Origin: Vibrio splendidus
GTDB lineage: Bacteria > Pseudomonadota > Gammaproteobacteria > Enterobacterales > Vibrionaceae
DNA: 64,000 nt
Reading direction: 5' to 3'
Assembly: GCF_024347615.1 (NCBI RefSeq)
Contig: NZ_AP025509.1
Span: 1,426,001-1,490,000 of the forward strand
Shown: piece after piece, positions 35,442-45,565 of the stretch
How the letters are laid out: each line of letters begins with the position of its first letter
Position numbering within the stretch: the first letter of the stretch is position 1
Made by a program: the position numbers and the translations under genes
The notes under the pieces: generated by a model
What the model was told of the DNA's origin: nothing
Databases searched by the model: none
What the model saw: the letters and a program-made list of their open reading frames with translations, nothing else

Positions 35442-36902
35442 TTAGGCATAAGGGCTGGCGTAGTCGCCAAGTTCAATAAGAATGCTCTTAGTCTGCGTAT
35501 AGTGAAGTAGGGTTTCTGGTCCATTTTCACGGCCAATACCTGAAAGCTTGTAACCACCAACAGGCATTTCTGCCGGTGAGTCGCCCCACGTGTTCACCCA
35601 ACAAATACCTGCCTGCATTTGATGAATAACACGGTGAGCACGAGAAAGGTTTTGCGTGAACACGCCAGCCGCTAGGCCATATTTGGTGTCGTTAGCGCGG
35701 CGAATCACATCGTCTTCGTCCGTAAACTTCAACACTGACATTACAGGGCCGAAGATCTCTTGTTGAACGTGAGGCATGTTGTCTTCGCAATCCACAAACA
35801 CGGTTGGGATAACAAAGTTGCCGTTCGCTAAGCCGTTGTCTGTCACTCGATAGCCGCCAGTCAGCAGAGTTGCCCCTGACTGTTTTGCCAGCTCAATCGC
35901 TTCGAGAACTTTTGAAAGGTGTTCTTTAGAAATCAACGCGCCGATCTGAGTCTCCATGTCCATTGGGTTACCAATGATCAGTTTCTCAGTGCGTATTTTA
36001 AGTTGGTCGATGAATGCGTTGTAGATGTTTTCGTGTACATAAACACGGGTACCGTTAGTACACACTTCGCCTTGGGTGTAGAAGTTAGCAACCATCGAAG
36101 CGGAAACTGCATCATCCAATTTCGCATCATCAAACACGATCATCGGTGACTTGCCGCCAAGTTCCATGGTGACTGATTTCAGCGTCTTAGCGCTGTCTGC
36201 CATTACCGCTTTACCGGTACCGGTTTCGCCCGTGAACGACACTTTCGCGATGTCTGGGTGCGCCGTTAGCATCTGACCAACACGGTAATCGCCCTGAACC
36301 ACGTTAAACACGCCATCAGGAAGACCAGCTTCAGTAAAGATTTCTGCAAGCTTGAGCGCCGTTAGCGGCGTTTCTTCTGAAGGTTTGAAAATCATCGCGT
36401 TACCCGCGGCTAATGCCGGAGCCGATTTCCACATCGCGATTTGAATTGGGTAGTTCCACGCGCCAATGCCCGCACAAATGCCTAGCGGCTCGCGGCGAGT
36501 GTAGAAGAACTGAGATTCGCTCAGCGGTTGTTGGTCGCCTTGTAGCGTTGGAGCCAAGCCTGCAAAGTATTCAATAACATCAGCGCCAGACGCCACATCC
36601 ACTTCAATCGCTTCTTGCAGCGGCTTGCCTGTATCAACAACCTCAAGGTTTGCAAGGTCATCATTTCGAGCTCTAAGTATTTCCACTGCCTTCAAAAGAA
36701 TACGGCTGCGTTCCACAGCGGTCATTGCAGACCATACCGCAAATCCGCGTTTCGCAGATTCAATAGCACTGTCGACATCCGCTGAAGATGCTTGGCCTAA
36801 CGTCGCGATAGGTTCACCGTTCGCAGGGTTAATGCTATCAAAGGTTTCACCAGAGGTTGCTTTAACCGCTGCGCCATCGATGTATAACGAGTTCATTTCC
36901 AT
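35442..36902 (-). CDS. betB: Betaine aldehyde dehydrogenase BetB
   Basis: 486 residues, NAD(P)-dependent ALDH. Catalytic Cys in [11 protein letters not shown] (near 285), Glu in MELGGKSPM (near 250), [21 protein letters not shown] near 145-165 with the features of betaine aldehyde dehydrogenases, and [16 protein letters not shown] near the end. It makes glycine betaine, the osmoprotectant. It follows betI by 131 bp; that gap holds a short GGTCTA hexamer repeat. Confidence 0.95.
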   Translation of the reverse strand: MEMNSLYIDGAAVKATSGETFDSINPANGEPIATLGQASSADVDSAIESAKRGFAVWSAMTAVERSRILLKAVEILRARNDDLANLEVVDTGKPLQEAIEVDVASGADVIEYFAGLAPTLQGDQQPLSESQFFYTRREPLGICAGIGAWNYPIQIAMWKSAPALAAGNAMIFKPSEETPLTALKLAEIFTEAGLPDGVFNVVQGDYRVGQMLTAHPDIAKVSFTGETGTGKAVMADSAKTLKSVTMELGGKSPMIVFDDAKLDDAVSASMVANFYTQGEVCTNGTRVYVHENIYNAFIDQLKIRTEKLIIGNPMDMETQIGALISKEHLSKVLEAIELAKQSGATLLTGGYRVTDNGLANGNFVIPTVFVDCEDNMPHVQQEIFGPVMSVLKFTDEDDVIRRANDTKYGLAAGVFTQNLSRAHRVIHQMQAGICWVNTWGDSPAEMPVGGYKLSGIGRENGPETLLHYTQTKSILIELGDYASPYA

Positions 36903-36988
36903 TTGAGATTCTGACTTAATTATTGTTATTAGACTCTACTGGTCTATATGTGAGTATTGGGTGCGAATAGTGGTCGTTCTAGCTCTTG

Positions 36989-37018
36989 CTCTAGGTTTAG
37001 GTCTAGGTCTAGGTCTAA
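36989..37018. repeat. Hexamer repeat GGTCTA between betI and betB
   Basis: Four to five imperfect copies of GGTCTA (TAGGTTTAGGTCTAGGTCTA at the core). No known role; a slippage repeat in an intragenic operon gap. Confidence 0.6.
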
Positions 37019-37033
37019 CGCTACCACTGCGAT

Positions 37034-37636
37034 CTATTTGCTGTGACACGAGTAGAACGTAAGTTGTTTATCTAGATAATCATTGATGATGGCACGCGCC
37101 TTTTGAGCATCGATACCATCTGGGTTTAATGTGCCTCTCAGCCACAAACCATCAATCAGAGACGCAATCCCGTGAGCAACGAGATCCGCTTGTTCATGAT
37201 TCAAAATACCTTTCAACTCAAGACGTAAGTGTGAAATCAAACGTTTTTCATTCACACGTTGCAGTCTTTTCAGCTGCTCGTCATGCATTGAATATGACCA
37301 AAATGCCAACCACGCCTTCGCGACCTTATTTTCTGCTTGATAACCTTCGAAGTTGCCATCGATGATCGCGTTAATTCTCTGTTGGTGAGCATCAACAGGA
37401 AGTGCTTTTAGTGACGTGGTGATGGTATTGGAAAGTTGGCGAAGGATTTCACGCATGGTCTCTTCGAGCAGCCCATGCTTTCCACCAAAATAGTGATTAA
37501 TAATGCCAGTGGAGACTCCCGCTTCTTTGCTGATCAACGCAATACTCGCGGCATGCAAACCCACTCGATCAATCACCGTCATGGTGGCTTGAACAAGCTG
37601 TGGTTTACGTATATCAGGCATCCCAACCTTCGGCAT
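37034..37636 (-). CDS. betI: Choline-responsive repressor BetI (TetR family)
   Basis: 200 residues. The HTH at about 26-46 ([24 protein letters not shown] region) and [21 protein letters not shown] match BetI, as does [23 protein letters not shown] near 110-132. It represses the bet operon and is released by choline. First gene of the six-gene operon, with a palindromic operator directly upstream of its start. Confidence 0.95.
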   Translation of the reverse strand: MPKVGMPDIRKPQLVQATMTVIDRVGLHAASIALISKEAGVSTGIINHYFGGKHGLLEETMREILRQLSNTITTSLKALPVDAHQQRINAIIDGNFEGYQAENKVAKAWLAFWSYSMHDEQLKRLQRVNEKRLISHLRLELKGILNHEQADLVAHGIASLIDGLWLRGTLNPDGIDAQKARAIINDYLDKQLTFYSCHSK

Positions 37637-38038
37637 TTCTTAGTCCTTTTATTTTATATTGAACGTTCAGTTAAATATAAAATGACAGAAATTTAGTTAG
37701 GGTTCAAATGATTATTTAAAACAAACTCGTAACAATACAGCATTCAAAACAACAAAAACTATTATAAAACAATGAATTAAATATCATTTAGAGCACTAAC
37801 GAAAACAATTAAAGATTTGAGGTGTGATAGTTATTGGTCAAATGTTTTTGCTCAACAAGGACAATATTTGAACAGAAAGAGAGATTCTTGAAACAAAGAG
37901 GCATTCGGAAATTAGAGGTATTTAAGTGTAAAAGATGACGAGGTATAGCGAAGTGAAAAAGAAAACCGAGCGTCCAACAAAGTGCTTGAACGCCCTCCTC
38001 TACCAGGATTCAAAATTATGACTAGATTCTAAGCGCAA
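37637..38038. other. Intergenic region between the bet operon and module B
   Basis: 402 bp. It holds the betI promoter and operator, AT-rich sequence, and a minus-strand terminator for the M24 gene: GGGCGTTCAA / TTGGACGCTC stem (37995-37986 and 37977-37968) followed by a T-rich stretch at 37965-37956. Confidence 0.5.
37651..37683. promoter_or_regulatory. BetI operator candidate
   Basis: A 33-bp imperfect palindrome centred on AACGTT (TTGAACGTTCA at 37659-37669) flanked by ATTTTATA and TATAAAAT, 15-47 bp before betI. Position and symmetry suit autoregulation by BetI. Confidence 0.65.
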
Positions 38039-39220
38039 TTAGCCAATAATCGGCATCAACTGCCAAGATCTTTGATGCAGCATTTCGCAGCCAGATTCGG
38101 TGATGACGATGTTTTCCTCGTGTACCATCATGCGGTTTTTCGCAAACGCCATACCGGGCTCTAACGTTAACACCATGCCGGGTTTTAATATCACGTCACC
38201 ATTTGGTACATGTGATGGCCACTCTGTTAGCTGCATGCCTAATCCATGCCCCATACGACCCACATCGTTGCCAAGCGCGCCGTTCTTTTCGAGCACCGAC
38301 CACATGGCTTGCCACACGTCTCCGGTTGTTCGTCCCGGCTCTGCCATCGCGAGCCCCGCTTCTGTCGATTGATATACTGCGTCATAAGCCGCTATCGTAT
38401 CTGGCTGCGCATGCCCAAACGCATAGTTCCGGTCAAAATCACTGAAATAGCCATCAAAGTTAGCCCCCGTATCGATGATCAGTACATCTCCTTCAGAGAG
38501 CATACGATCGGTTGGCCCCATGATGATGTTGTCATAGCCACCTTGGCCGGATGCCGAAATCAGATAAGGACACGCATCGGCGCCCAAACGCAGCATCTCC
38601 AAATGCATGGCTTTACACGCCTGTCGTTCCGTCATCCCTATCGCGAGGTTATGACGAAGATACTCAAAGCCCGCCGCTGTCACTTGGCAAGCGAAGCGTA
38701 CTTTATCGATCTCCGCTTGAGACTTAACACTGCGCAGATCGCGAACCATGAATGACACATCAACCACACTATGTTGGCTCAACTTCTGCTGTAACAACGC
38801 ATAGTTAGTGGCAGGCATACGTAGGTGTGTTTCCGGGCCAATCATCGAACCGATTCTGCGAGAACCTTTAGAGACTTCAGATAGCGTAGAAGCTAACAAA
38901 GAGATACCGTCATCTTCTGGCCTTGGCGACGGCCAACTGCGCACATCTTCAATCCATGTATCGTCGAAACCAGCCACACCGATCTCTGGTACTACCGCTA
39001 TGGGCTTACCAACCGCTGGCACCACCAAAAACCACGGACGCGTTGGGCTTTCCCAAAACTGCGATTTGAAGCCACTGAAATACCGAAATTCTGGTTCGGT
39101 CGTAAAAAACGCAGCATCGATGTTTTGCGCGCGAAGACGTTGTTGCAACTCGACAGTACGTTGCTCGAGTTCTGCTGATTCAAACCCTCTCTGCGGAGGT
39201 GTTAACGGCAATATACTCAT
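38039..39220 (-). CDS. M24-family metallohydrolase, module B
   Basis: 393 residues, a clear paralogue of the protein at 1153-2316, with the same blocks (FTTEPEFRYFSGF, SPTRPWF, VPEIG, WPSPRPEDDGISL, GYFSDFDRN, GHGLGMQLTE, LEPGMAF, HEENIVIT). The five metal ligands (D, D, H, E, E) are all kept, so it should be active. AAGGA precedes the ATG. It is the last gene of a minus-strand series starting with the racemase-like gene and including a TRAP transporter, so it probably hydrolyses the imported compound or an intermediate. Ectoine hydrolase is also an M24 protein, but I see no specific match to it. Confidence 0.82.
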   Translation of the reverse strand: MSILPLTPPQRGFESAELEQRTVELQQRLRAQNIDAAFFTTEPEFRYFSGFKSQFWESPTRPWFLVVPAVGKPIAVVPEIGVAGFDDTWIEDVRSWPSPRPEDDGISLLASTLSEVSKGSRRIGSMIGPETHLRMPATNYALLQQKLSQHSVVDVSFMVRDLRSVKSQAEIDKVRFACQVTAAGFEYLRHNLAIGMTERQACKAMHLEMLRLGADACPYLISASGQGGYDNIIMGPTDRMLSEGDVLIIDTGANFDGYFSDFDRNYAFGHAQPDTIAAYDAVYQSTEAGLAMAEPGRTTGDVWQAMWSVLEKNGALGNDVGRMGHGLGMQLTEWPSHVPNGDVILKPGMVLTLEPGMAFAKNRMMVHEENIVITESGCEMLHQRSWQLMPIIG

Positions 39221-39257
39221 ATCTCTATCCTTGATTGAATAAGGGTAACTCGACGGG

Positions 39258-40601
39258 TTAATTGAATAAGATGTCTCTTGGCAACAGAGCGATGCTTGGG
39301 AAGAAAATCAGCAACGCAGACATCAGCACCAAGATCAGGAAGAACGGCAGCGTCCCGCGAATCACTTCCATATAAGGCTTTTCAAAGATGGCGATAGCAG
39401 TAAAGATGTCGCACCCAAAAGGTGGTGTCGCTGAGCCAATGGCCATTTGCAATGTCACCATCACACCCACCAATATCGGGTCGATGCCTGCTGCATCAAC
39501 AATCGGCATGAAAATCGGCGTCAAGATCAGCAAGACCACTAACGAATCCACAAACATACAGCCGACAAAGAAAGTCAGTGCGATGACAAACAATATGTAC
39601 TCTGGAGAGGCACTCTCTAAGTCCAAAGGTGCTAATAGTTCTTGAGGGATTTGTTCGAAAGAGATGTACCAAGAAAAAGCCTGACCAACACCCACCAGCA
39701 CAAATACAACTGCGGTAATCAAGCCAGTATTTAACGCCGCATCGCAGATGTCTTTAACGCCAAGTTTGCGATAGAAAATGCACTCAACTATGATCGCATA
39801 CAGCACCGCAAACGAAGCGGCTTCTGTTGGCGTCACGACCCCAGAGTAGATACCGCCGATAATTAAAGCAGGGAAACCGAGAGGAAGAATCGCTTTCTTG
39901 ATCGCTTCAATGCGTTCTGCGGTGTTGGCTTTTTCAACCAAAGTGATGGTATCGCTGTGTTTGACGCTGTAGGCATAGCTGTATAACGAGAACAAGCTCG
40001 CGAGCACTAAACCTGGGCCAATACCAGCAATGAACAATTCGCCCACACTGGCGTTGGCTAAGGTGCCATAAAGAATCAAACCAATACTTGGCGGAATAAG
40101 AAACGCGATGTCACTGGCATTGATGATCAGCGCCATCACAAAGCTGTCTTTGTACCCTGCTTGCAGCAACTTCGGGCGCATGATTTGGCCAACCGACACC
40201 ACGGTCGCCTGAGTCGAACCGGAAACAGAACCGAATAAAGTACAGCTGATACACGTAGTAATCGGTAATCCACCACGCAGATGTCCGACAAACGCTTGAA
40301 TCAGACCCAGCAAGTTATAGGCCGTGTGACCACGCGTCATAATATCCGCAGCTAAGATGAACATCGGCACCGCAATCAAGGCGTTCGGCGAAATGCCTGT
40401 CACCATTTGCTGAATCAGCACTCCCGGCTCAACCTGAGAGAAATGAATCAAGCCGATTAACGCGCCAACCGCTAACGGCACGATCATTGGGAAGCTCAAA
40501 AAGAGCAGAATCACCATCACAGAGACCAAAGTAAAAGTGATGACATAAATATCAAGTTCGCCGGCAATAATGTCCGAGAAAAATTGTGCAATATCACTCA
40601 T
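39258..40601 (-). CDS. TRAP transporter large permease (DctM)
   Basis: 447 residues with about 12 membrane segments; DctM signs include PLAVGALIGL, SPNALIAVPMFILAADIM, GSVSGSTQATVVSVG and LTPIFMPIVDAAGIDP. It forms the ion-driven transport channel with the small subunit, with which it overlaps by 4 nt (ATGA), so they are translationally coupled. Substrate is set by the DctP protein. Confidence 0.93.
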   Translation of the reverse strand: MSDIAQFFSDIIAGELDIYVITFTLVSVMVILLFLSFPMIVPLAVGALIGLIHFSQVEPGVLIQQMVTGISPNALIAVPMFILAADIMTRGHTAYNLLGLIQAFVGHLRGGLPITTCISCTLFGSVSGSTQATVVSVGQIMRPKLLQAGYKDSFVMALIINASDIAFLIPPSIGLILYGTLANASVGELFIAGIGPGLVLASLFSLYSYAYSVKHSDTITLVEKANTAERIEAIKKAILPLGFPALIIGGIYSGVVTPTEAASFAVLYAIIVECIFYRKLGVKDICDAALNTGLITAVVFVLVGVGQAFSWYISFEQIPQELLAPLDLESASPEYILFVIALTFFVGCMFVDSLVVLLILTPIFMPIVDAAGIDPILVGVMVTLQMAIGSATPPFGCDIFTAIAIFEKPYMEVIRGTLPFFLILVLMSALLIFFPSIALLPRDILFN

Positions 40602-41140
40602 TCGAATTCACCCACGTTGTTATGTTTATTCTCTATGACATCGAATGACACGTAGATTTCTTTATGCAGCAAGTTCATCAAAAAACTCATGCTGTATTGC
40701 AGCCCTGCTATGGCAAAGCCGATTGGAATAATGGAGTAGACCCAATACACCGGAAACTGCAGCGCTGGGCTAAGTCGGTTGATTGACTTCAACTCTTGGA
40801 CATACAGGAAGGCGTGATAAGCGAGGTAAAACATCAACATCCCAGTCAACAATGCAATCACGGTGGTGAGCACCTTCTGGGCTTTGAAACTCAGTGAATC
40901 GTACACCGCAGTCATGCGGATATTTCGACCTTGGCGGACGGCATAGGCGAAGCCAATAAAGGTCACTGAGACAATAACAAATTGGTTAAGCTCTTCTGAG
41001 AAGAACAGGCTTTTATTGAAGGCATATCGCCCAATCGCATTGGCGGTGGAGTTGATCATCATCGCGAGAATAGCGGCTGTGATCAAAAAGCGTTCTAGCT
41101 TTTCTGTCGCGACGCTTATTTTATGTAGCAGTTTTTTCAT
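40598..41140 (-). CDS. TRAP transporter small permease (DctQ)
   Basis: 180 residues with four membrane helices; RYAFNKSLFFSEELNQFVIVSVTFIGFAYA-type segment (key E-E and RYAF near 38-55) and RQGRNIRMTAV are typical of DctQ. It lies 120 bp after dctP and overlaps dctM. Confidence 0.92.
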   Translation of the reverse strand: MKKLLHKISVATEKLERFLITAAILAMMINSTANAIGRYAFNKSLFFSEELNQFVIVSVTFIGFAYAVRQGRNIRMTAVYDSLSFKAQKVLTTVIALLTGMLMFYLAYHAFLYVQELKSINRLSPALQFPVYWVYSIIPIGFAIAGLQYSMSFLMNLLHKEIYVSFDVIENKHNNVGEFE

Positions 41141-41260
41141 AACAGGCAGTGCTCCATACTTCGTTCAGTGACAGGGGTCCATTGCCACAATTTGGAGAAG
41201 GTGGGGATAAGCTAACCGCTGCCAATAAACAGCGGATAGCATTCATCCTGACAACGCTTT

Positions 41261-42304
41261 CTATTGCGTCGCTGAAGCAGCCTTCACTTCATCTAGGATT
41301 TCTTCGAGAATGGTTTTCGCACCCTCACGCGCTTCACTTTGCTCACCGGCAGGGTAGGCATTTGCTACCACGTCATAGTAAGTCGTGTGCAGCTTTTGAC
41401 TGAGGACCTTGAAGCGTTCACGCTCTTCCTCAGTTAACACAACCACTTGCATGTCTGGACGCTCTTTTAAGATCTTGTCCATGTTCTCTTTGTTGATGCG
41501 TACCTGATAGTCGTAAGCCGCTTGGTCTGCCGCTGTAATTGCTTTGTCGACCATCGCTTGCTTCTCTTTCGACAGGCCGTTGTACCACTTGCTATTGGTC
41601 GAAACCGTGCTCACATAGGGTTGCTGACCTGGGAACATTAGGTAGTCTTGAACCTCATGCCACTTCGCGTTGTAGATGAAGTAAATCGGGTTAACCATGC
41701 TATCGATGGTCTTAAGTTGTAATGAACCGTACACTTCACCCCAAGAAAGAGGAGTAGGTGTTGCACCAAACGCTTTGTAGGTTTCAACAGGAATGGTTGA
41801 AGTGAAAGTACGGATTTTCTGGTTCGCAAAATCTTCAGGTGTACGGATAGGTTTATTGCCGCCCCAAACCATTTCGCCTTCAGACATCATCGACAACAGC
41901 TTTAAGTTTACGCTCTCAAACTTAGGTGCCAGCTTGTTGTAGATGGTTGGACTTTCCGTTAAGACCTTATGCGTGATCGCTTCGTTAGTACCAAGAACAT
42001 ACGGTAAGCTCACCGCTTGAACTTCAGGTACGTAAGACCCTAAGTGACCCGCGCCTACCGACACAAATTGAATCGTGCCCTTAGCAGCCAGCTCTACGAT
42101 GTCGTTTTCTGTACCCAGTTGACCGTAGTAATAGATGCGAACACGGATGTCGCCATCAGATTCCTTCTTGATTACTTCCGCAAATTTTTGCGCATAGATG
42201 TCTTGAACGTCTGTTTTGTCCTCTTCTGAAGCAAACTTCCATGTTTCGGCATGAACGCCAAAAACCATGCTCAAACTTAGCAGTGCTACGCCTAATCGTT
42301 TCAT
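41261..42304 (-). CDS. TRAP transporter substrate-binding protein (DctP)
   Basis: 347 residues, signal peptide (about 1-19, ending VHA). DctP features: a strand-helix start WKFASEEDKTDVQDIYAQ, GTIQFVSVGAGHL, and the conserved Arg region NQKIRTFTSTIPVETYKAFGATPTPLSWGE (R about 167 as the likely carboxylate anchor) followed by EVYGSLQLKTIDSMVNP. An Arg anchor points to a carboxylated ligand, such as an amino acid derivative. AAAGGAAAGA precedes the start. Confidence 0.92.
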   Translation of the reverse strand: MKRLGVALLSLSMVFGVHAETWKFASEEDKTDVQDIYAQKFAEVIKKESDGDIRVRIYYYGQLGTENDIVELAAKGTIQFVSVGAGHLGSYVPEVQAVSLPYVLGTNEAITHKVLTESPTIYNKLAPKFESVNLKLLSMMSEGEMVWGGNKPIRTPEDFANQKIRTFTSTIPVETYKAFGATPTPLSWGEVYGSLQLKTIDSMVNPIYFIYNAKWHEVQDYLMFPGQQPYVSTVSTNSKWYNGLSKEKQAMVDKAITAADQAAYDYQVRINKENMDKILKERPDMQVVVLTEEERERFKVLSQKLHTTYYDVVANAYPAGEQSEAREGAKTILEEILDEVKAASATQ

Positions 42305-42453
42305 CCTGTCTTTCCTTTTATTATCCTAATTACACGCTGATGACCTTGGTCACTTCACGCGCTTCAGTTTTGGCTGTGTCGACAATAAACTCCGTTTAAA
42401 GTCAGCCATCTTGCAGTGCCAAATACGTCACTGCTGAATCTGTTTCTATACTT

Positions 42454-42528
42454 GTTACTTCAAATTGAGTTATTGCTTCTAATTGAGTTGTTACTTCTCA
42501 TTGATTTACTTCTAATTCATTGTTTCTA
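42454..42528. repeat. Degenerate ~18-bp tandem repeat
   Basis: About four decaying copies of a unit near ATTGAGTTGTTACTTCTA fill most of the gap between the M20 gene and dctP. It separates the two halves of module B and may hold the dctP promoter. Confidence 0.65.
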
Positions 42529-42539
42529 AATAAGAATTT

Positions 42540-43736
42540 CTAAATTGGCCTTGCTAAACGATCGTTCACCAACTGAATCCAGTAACTCGCACCGAGATTT
42601 AAGATGCCGTCATTAAAGTCGTATTTCGGGTTATGCAGTGCGCAACCACCGACCGATTCCGTGCCATTACCCAACAGCACATAGCAGCCCGGTTTAACGC
42701 GCAACATGCTTGAGAAATCTTCCGAAATTGTCAGTGGGTCACAGGCCTCATTAACGTTCTCTACACCAAGCACCTTCTGCGCGGCGGCAACCGAATATTG
42801 GGTTTGTTGCTCGCTGTTGATGGTTGGGTAGAAGGTATTGATAAACTCGAAGTCGTAAGTCGCGCCTGCTGCCTGACAAATGCCCGCCACGATTCGCTCC
42901 ATGCTTTGCTTGATTCGATCGAGGGAAGATTCAGTGAAGCAGCGACAATCGCCTTTAATGACTACTTGAGTCGGGATGACGTTGACCGTGCCATCGGTAA
43001 TAAATTCGGTGGCAGAGACTACAGCCGTGTCGTGAATCGCACTGAGATTACGAGACACGATGGTTTGCAGACCAAGAATGACTTGCGAGCCAACGACGAG
43101 AGGATCGACCCCTTGATGCGGCAGAGCAGCATGTCCACCCACACCATTGATGGTGATCTCAAAGCTACTCTCACTGGCCATTAATGATCCGGGGCGAACC
43201 ATCAATTCACCTTCCGCTAGACCGGGGAAGTTGTGAACCCCATACACCTCATCAATCGAGAATCGCTCAAACAAGCCATCGTCTATCATCGCTTGCGCGC
43301 CACAACCGTGCTCTTCATCGGGTTGAAAAATGAAATACACCGTGCCATCAAAAGTTGGGTTCTCGGCTAGATAACTTGCCGCACCAAGCAGCATTGCAGA
43401 GTGCCCATCGTGGCCACAAGCGTGCATCTTTCCGTCGTGTTGTGAGCAATGCGCAAAGCTGTTTTGTTCATGAATGTGCAAAGCATCCATGTCAGCTCTT
43501 AGGCCAATACTTGCCTCACTTGATCCGGAACGAAGTATCCCTACTAATCCTGTTTTACCGATGTTACGCACCACTTCAATGCCAAAGCTCTCAAGCTTAC
43601 TGGCGATGAAATCAGAGGTGAGGTTGACGTCAAAGCCACACTCAGGGAAACGGTGTAAGTGTTGACGCCACTCCGTCATGCTTTGAATAAGCTGCGAAGA
43701 CAGTTGGTCTGGTTTGATCGAGAAAGTAGACGGCAT
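42540..43736 (-). CDS. M20-family amidohydrolase
   Basis: 398 residues of the IAA-amino-acid hydrolase / hippurate hydrolase branch of M20. Metal motifs: MHACGHDGHSAML near 100-112, QPDEEHGCGAQAM near 136-148, HNFPG near 167, and C-terminal GGCALHNPKYDFND near 375 with the last His ligand. It cleaves an N-acyl or amide bond to give a free amino acid. It is 101 bp after the racemase-like gene and upstream of the TRAP genes. E. coli also places an M20 protein (YgeY) beside its diaminopropionate lyase, supporting a shared type of substrate. Confidence 0.88.
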   Translation of the reverse strand: MPSTFSIKPDQLSSQLIQSMTEWRQHLHRFPECGFDVNLTSDFIASKLESFGIEVVRNIGKTGLVGILRSGSSEASIGLRADMDALHIHEQNSFAHCSQHDGKMHACGHDGHSAMLLGAASYLAENPTFDGTVYFIFQPDEEHGCGAQAMIDDGLFERFSIDEVYGVHNFPGLAEGELMVRPGSLMASESSFEITINGVGGHAALPHQGVDPLVVGSQVILGLQTIVSRNLSAIHDTAVVSATEFITDGTVNVIPTQVVIKGDCRCFTESSLDRIKQSMERIVAGICQAAGATYDFEFINTFYPTINSEQQTQYSVAAAQKVLGVENVNEACDPLTISEDFSSMLRVKPGCYVLLGNGTESVGGCALHNPKYDFNDGILNLGASYWIQLVNDRLARPI

Positions 43737-43837
43737 AGTAGTGATCCCAAAGTGTAATTCTTTGTATTAACGTTAAATGTAGAGTTAGCTTGGCTGCTGA
43801 AGTTAAACGCAAAGCGAGCAGCTTTAATCAAAGGTCG

Positions 43838-44632
43838 TTACAACGACTGCGACCTTCGGCAATTATCTGAGGATGGTTGGAGATGGTGCTCTAGCAGTGC
43901 ACCAAACCCTTTAATGGGTATGGGGTAGTTCATCAACTGAAGCGAGTGCCAAGCCAACACCTGATTGCTGCTGACAACGGGCTTATCTAATTCCGCTTCA
44001 ATGGATTCAATCACCGATGCTGCTCGCAACGCAGTGCAAGAGATAAACAGAAGATCCGCTTCAGGGTCACAGACTTGTATCGCGGCTTGTTTGATGTCCA
44101 TTGGAGAAATAAACGTCATCGCAGTGTCATCTTCAAAACCAAAGCCTGCGATGCTCAACACCTCAATGCCTTGTGATTCAAAAAATGCCGCGACATCTTT
44201 ATTCACGGCTTCGGTATAAGGCGTTAATACCGAGATGCGCTTAGCTTTAAAACTGTCGAAAGCCGCCAAGGCAGCGGTCACCGGATTCGTAACCGCAGCG
44301 TTTGGGCGAGACTGATGAATGAGCTGCGTAATGCGCTCGCTGCCAATCGCCACAGTGCCGGAGGTGCAAGCGTAAATCACCACATCCAATTCAGTGCCCG
44401 GTAGGATGGTATCGGCACAAGCGGCGATTCCCGGTTCCATCTTACGCAGGTTTTCTATCGTCAATGGATTGTAGTTTCTTAGGCGGCTGGTGAACGATTG
44501 CACATCGTTTGGATACAGGGCGTTTAAATCACGCTCAATATTGAAATCTGTCGCTAACGCAATCACACCGACGCGTCCTGCTGGTGCCAATTTTTCTAAT
44601 TCAAACTGTAAAGTAGCGGTTGCAGATTTCAT
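43838..44632 (-). CDS. Asp/Glu racemase / maleate isomerase-family protein (module B)
   Basis: 264 residues from ATG 44632, which has AAGGAG 9 nt upstream; an in-frame TTG three codons earlier is less likely. Paralogue of 287-1057 with the two cysteine motifs YACTSGT (near 92) and SCTALRAA (near 202), and the landmarks AVTNPVTAALAAF and SSNQVLAWHSLQLM. It is like EutA of ectoine gene clusters in family membership. First gene of the minus-strand module B unit; divergent from the Lrp regulator. Chemistry (racemase or isomerase) inferred. Confidence 0.78.
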   Translation of the reverse strand: MKSATATLQFELEKLAPAGRVGVIALATDFNIERDLNALYPNDVQSFTSRLRNYNPLTIENLRKMEPGIAACADTILPGTELDVVIYACTSGTVAIGSERITQLIHQSRPNAAVTNPVTAALAAFDSFKAKRISVLTPYTEAVNKDVAAFFESQGIEVLSIAGFGFEDDTAMTFISPMDIKQAAIQVCDPEADLLFISCTALRAASVIESIEAELDKPVVSSNQVLAWHSLQLMNYPIPIKGFGALLEHHLQPSSDNCRRSQSL

Positions 44633-44942
44633 ACTTTCCAACTCCTTGAGCGAGAGTTAACATCGCCCAAAGGATGTTAACAACATGTTTCATATAATTT
44701 TCAAACCCTGTCAATTTGATCTTTACATTTCGTTCACAAGATTAATAATGCACCGATAACTTTAAGGATTATCATTAAATAATTACCTTGTTGTGCAGAA
44801 ATTCCGCATTTTTTCTGCGTTATAGTGGTTTTTTGTTCTCGTTCATTGAGGTCTAAATGTTAAGGCTAAATACCTTTAACTCGATCACACACTGGTTCAA
44901 AAGAAACAATTAATTTACAAACAGATATTGGGAAGTATGGGT
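44633..44942. promoter_or_regulatory. Divergent promoter region of module B
   Basis: 310 bp between the racemase-like gene and the Lrp gene, AT-rich, with a AAGGATTATCATTAAATAA stretch near 44763-44781. Likely bound by the Lrp protein, but no clear site can be fixed. Confidence 0.4.
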
Positions 44943-45434
44943 ATGACACAGCAACCTGCATTGGTGGTCGACAGTTTCGACAAGAAGATCCTCAACATCG
45001 TACAAGACTCAAACAGAGCTACCTCAGACAAGATTGCAGAAAAGGTCGGGCTCTCTCCTGCTGCTGTTCAGCGCCGTTTAAAACGCATGAGAGCGCAAGG
45101 TGTCATTCAAGCTGATGTCTCCGTTATCAACCCAAAGGCAGTCGGCCACGGAATGACGTTTATCGTTCAGGTAACGCTAGAGCGTGAGCGTGTGGATTTG
45201 ATGCACAATTTCAAAAAAGAGATGAGTTCAAACCGCTCAGTACAGCAATGCTATTACGTAACCGGCAGTTCAGATTTCATCATGATTGTCACAGCAGCGG
45301 ATATGGAGGGTTACGACAACTTTACTCGTGAAGCCTTCTTCGACAATGCCAATATCAAGAGCTTTCAAACCAATGTGGTGATGGATAACGTCAAGGTTGG
45401 GCTGACGATTCCAATTGATGAGCAGCGTGATTGA
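44943..45434 (+). CDS. Lrp/AsnC-family transcriptional regulator
   Basis: 163 residues from ATG 44943 (GGGAAG 7 nt before it); a nearer ATG at 44937 and TTG at 44928 are alternatives. The HTH is at about 10-55 (DKKILNIVQDSNRATSDKIA, VGLSPAAVQRRLKRMRAQGVI) and the RAM ligand domain follows (VQQCYYVTGSSDFIMIV near 95-112). Regulators of this type control amino-acid and ectoine catabolic genes (AsnC/DoeX). Its position, divergent from the M20-TRAP-M24 genes and convergent with the DAL-like gene, makes it the local regulator. Confidence 0.9.
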   Translation: MTQQPALVVDSFDKKILNIVQDSNRATSDKIAEKVGLSPAAVQRRLKRMRAQGVIQADVSVINPKAVGHGMTFIVQVTLERERVDLMHNFKKEMSSNRSVQQCYYVTGSSDFIMIVTAADMEGYDNFTREAFFDNANIKSFQTNVVMDNVKVGLTIPIDEQRD

Positions 45435-45490
45435 TGACCAGCGCGATTAGAAAGCAAGGCGTGTCGTGAAATGAAGTCAGAAAAGAGAGG

Positions 45491-45523
45491 AAAAAAGACG
45501 GTATGAAGAAACCTTACATACCG
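45491..45523. terminator. Terminator between lrp and DAL-like gene
   Basis: CGGTATG / CATACCG 7-bp stem with an 11-nt loop; T6 on the minus strand (45496-45491) after the stem. It ends the DAL-like gene and may also stop lrp. Confidence 0.65.
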
Positions 45524-45565
45524 CCAACCTTGGGGCTTACTTTATTATTCGTTGTTCGCGATTAG

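Noticed and set aside
38039..39220. Calling the M24 proteins ectoine hydrolase (DoeA/EutD)
   Set aside because: The full metal-ligand set is present and I see no sequence feature specific to ectoine hydrolase. The deacetylase partner is also of a different family.
38100..39242. Several overlapping plus-strand frames of 80-169 codons
   Set aside because: All are antisense to the M24 gene and reflect its codon use; none has independent support.
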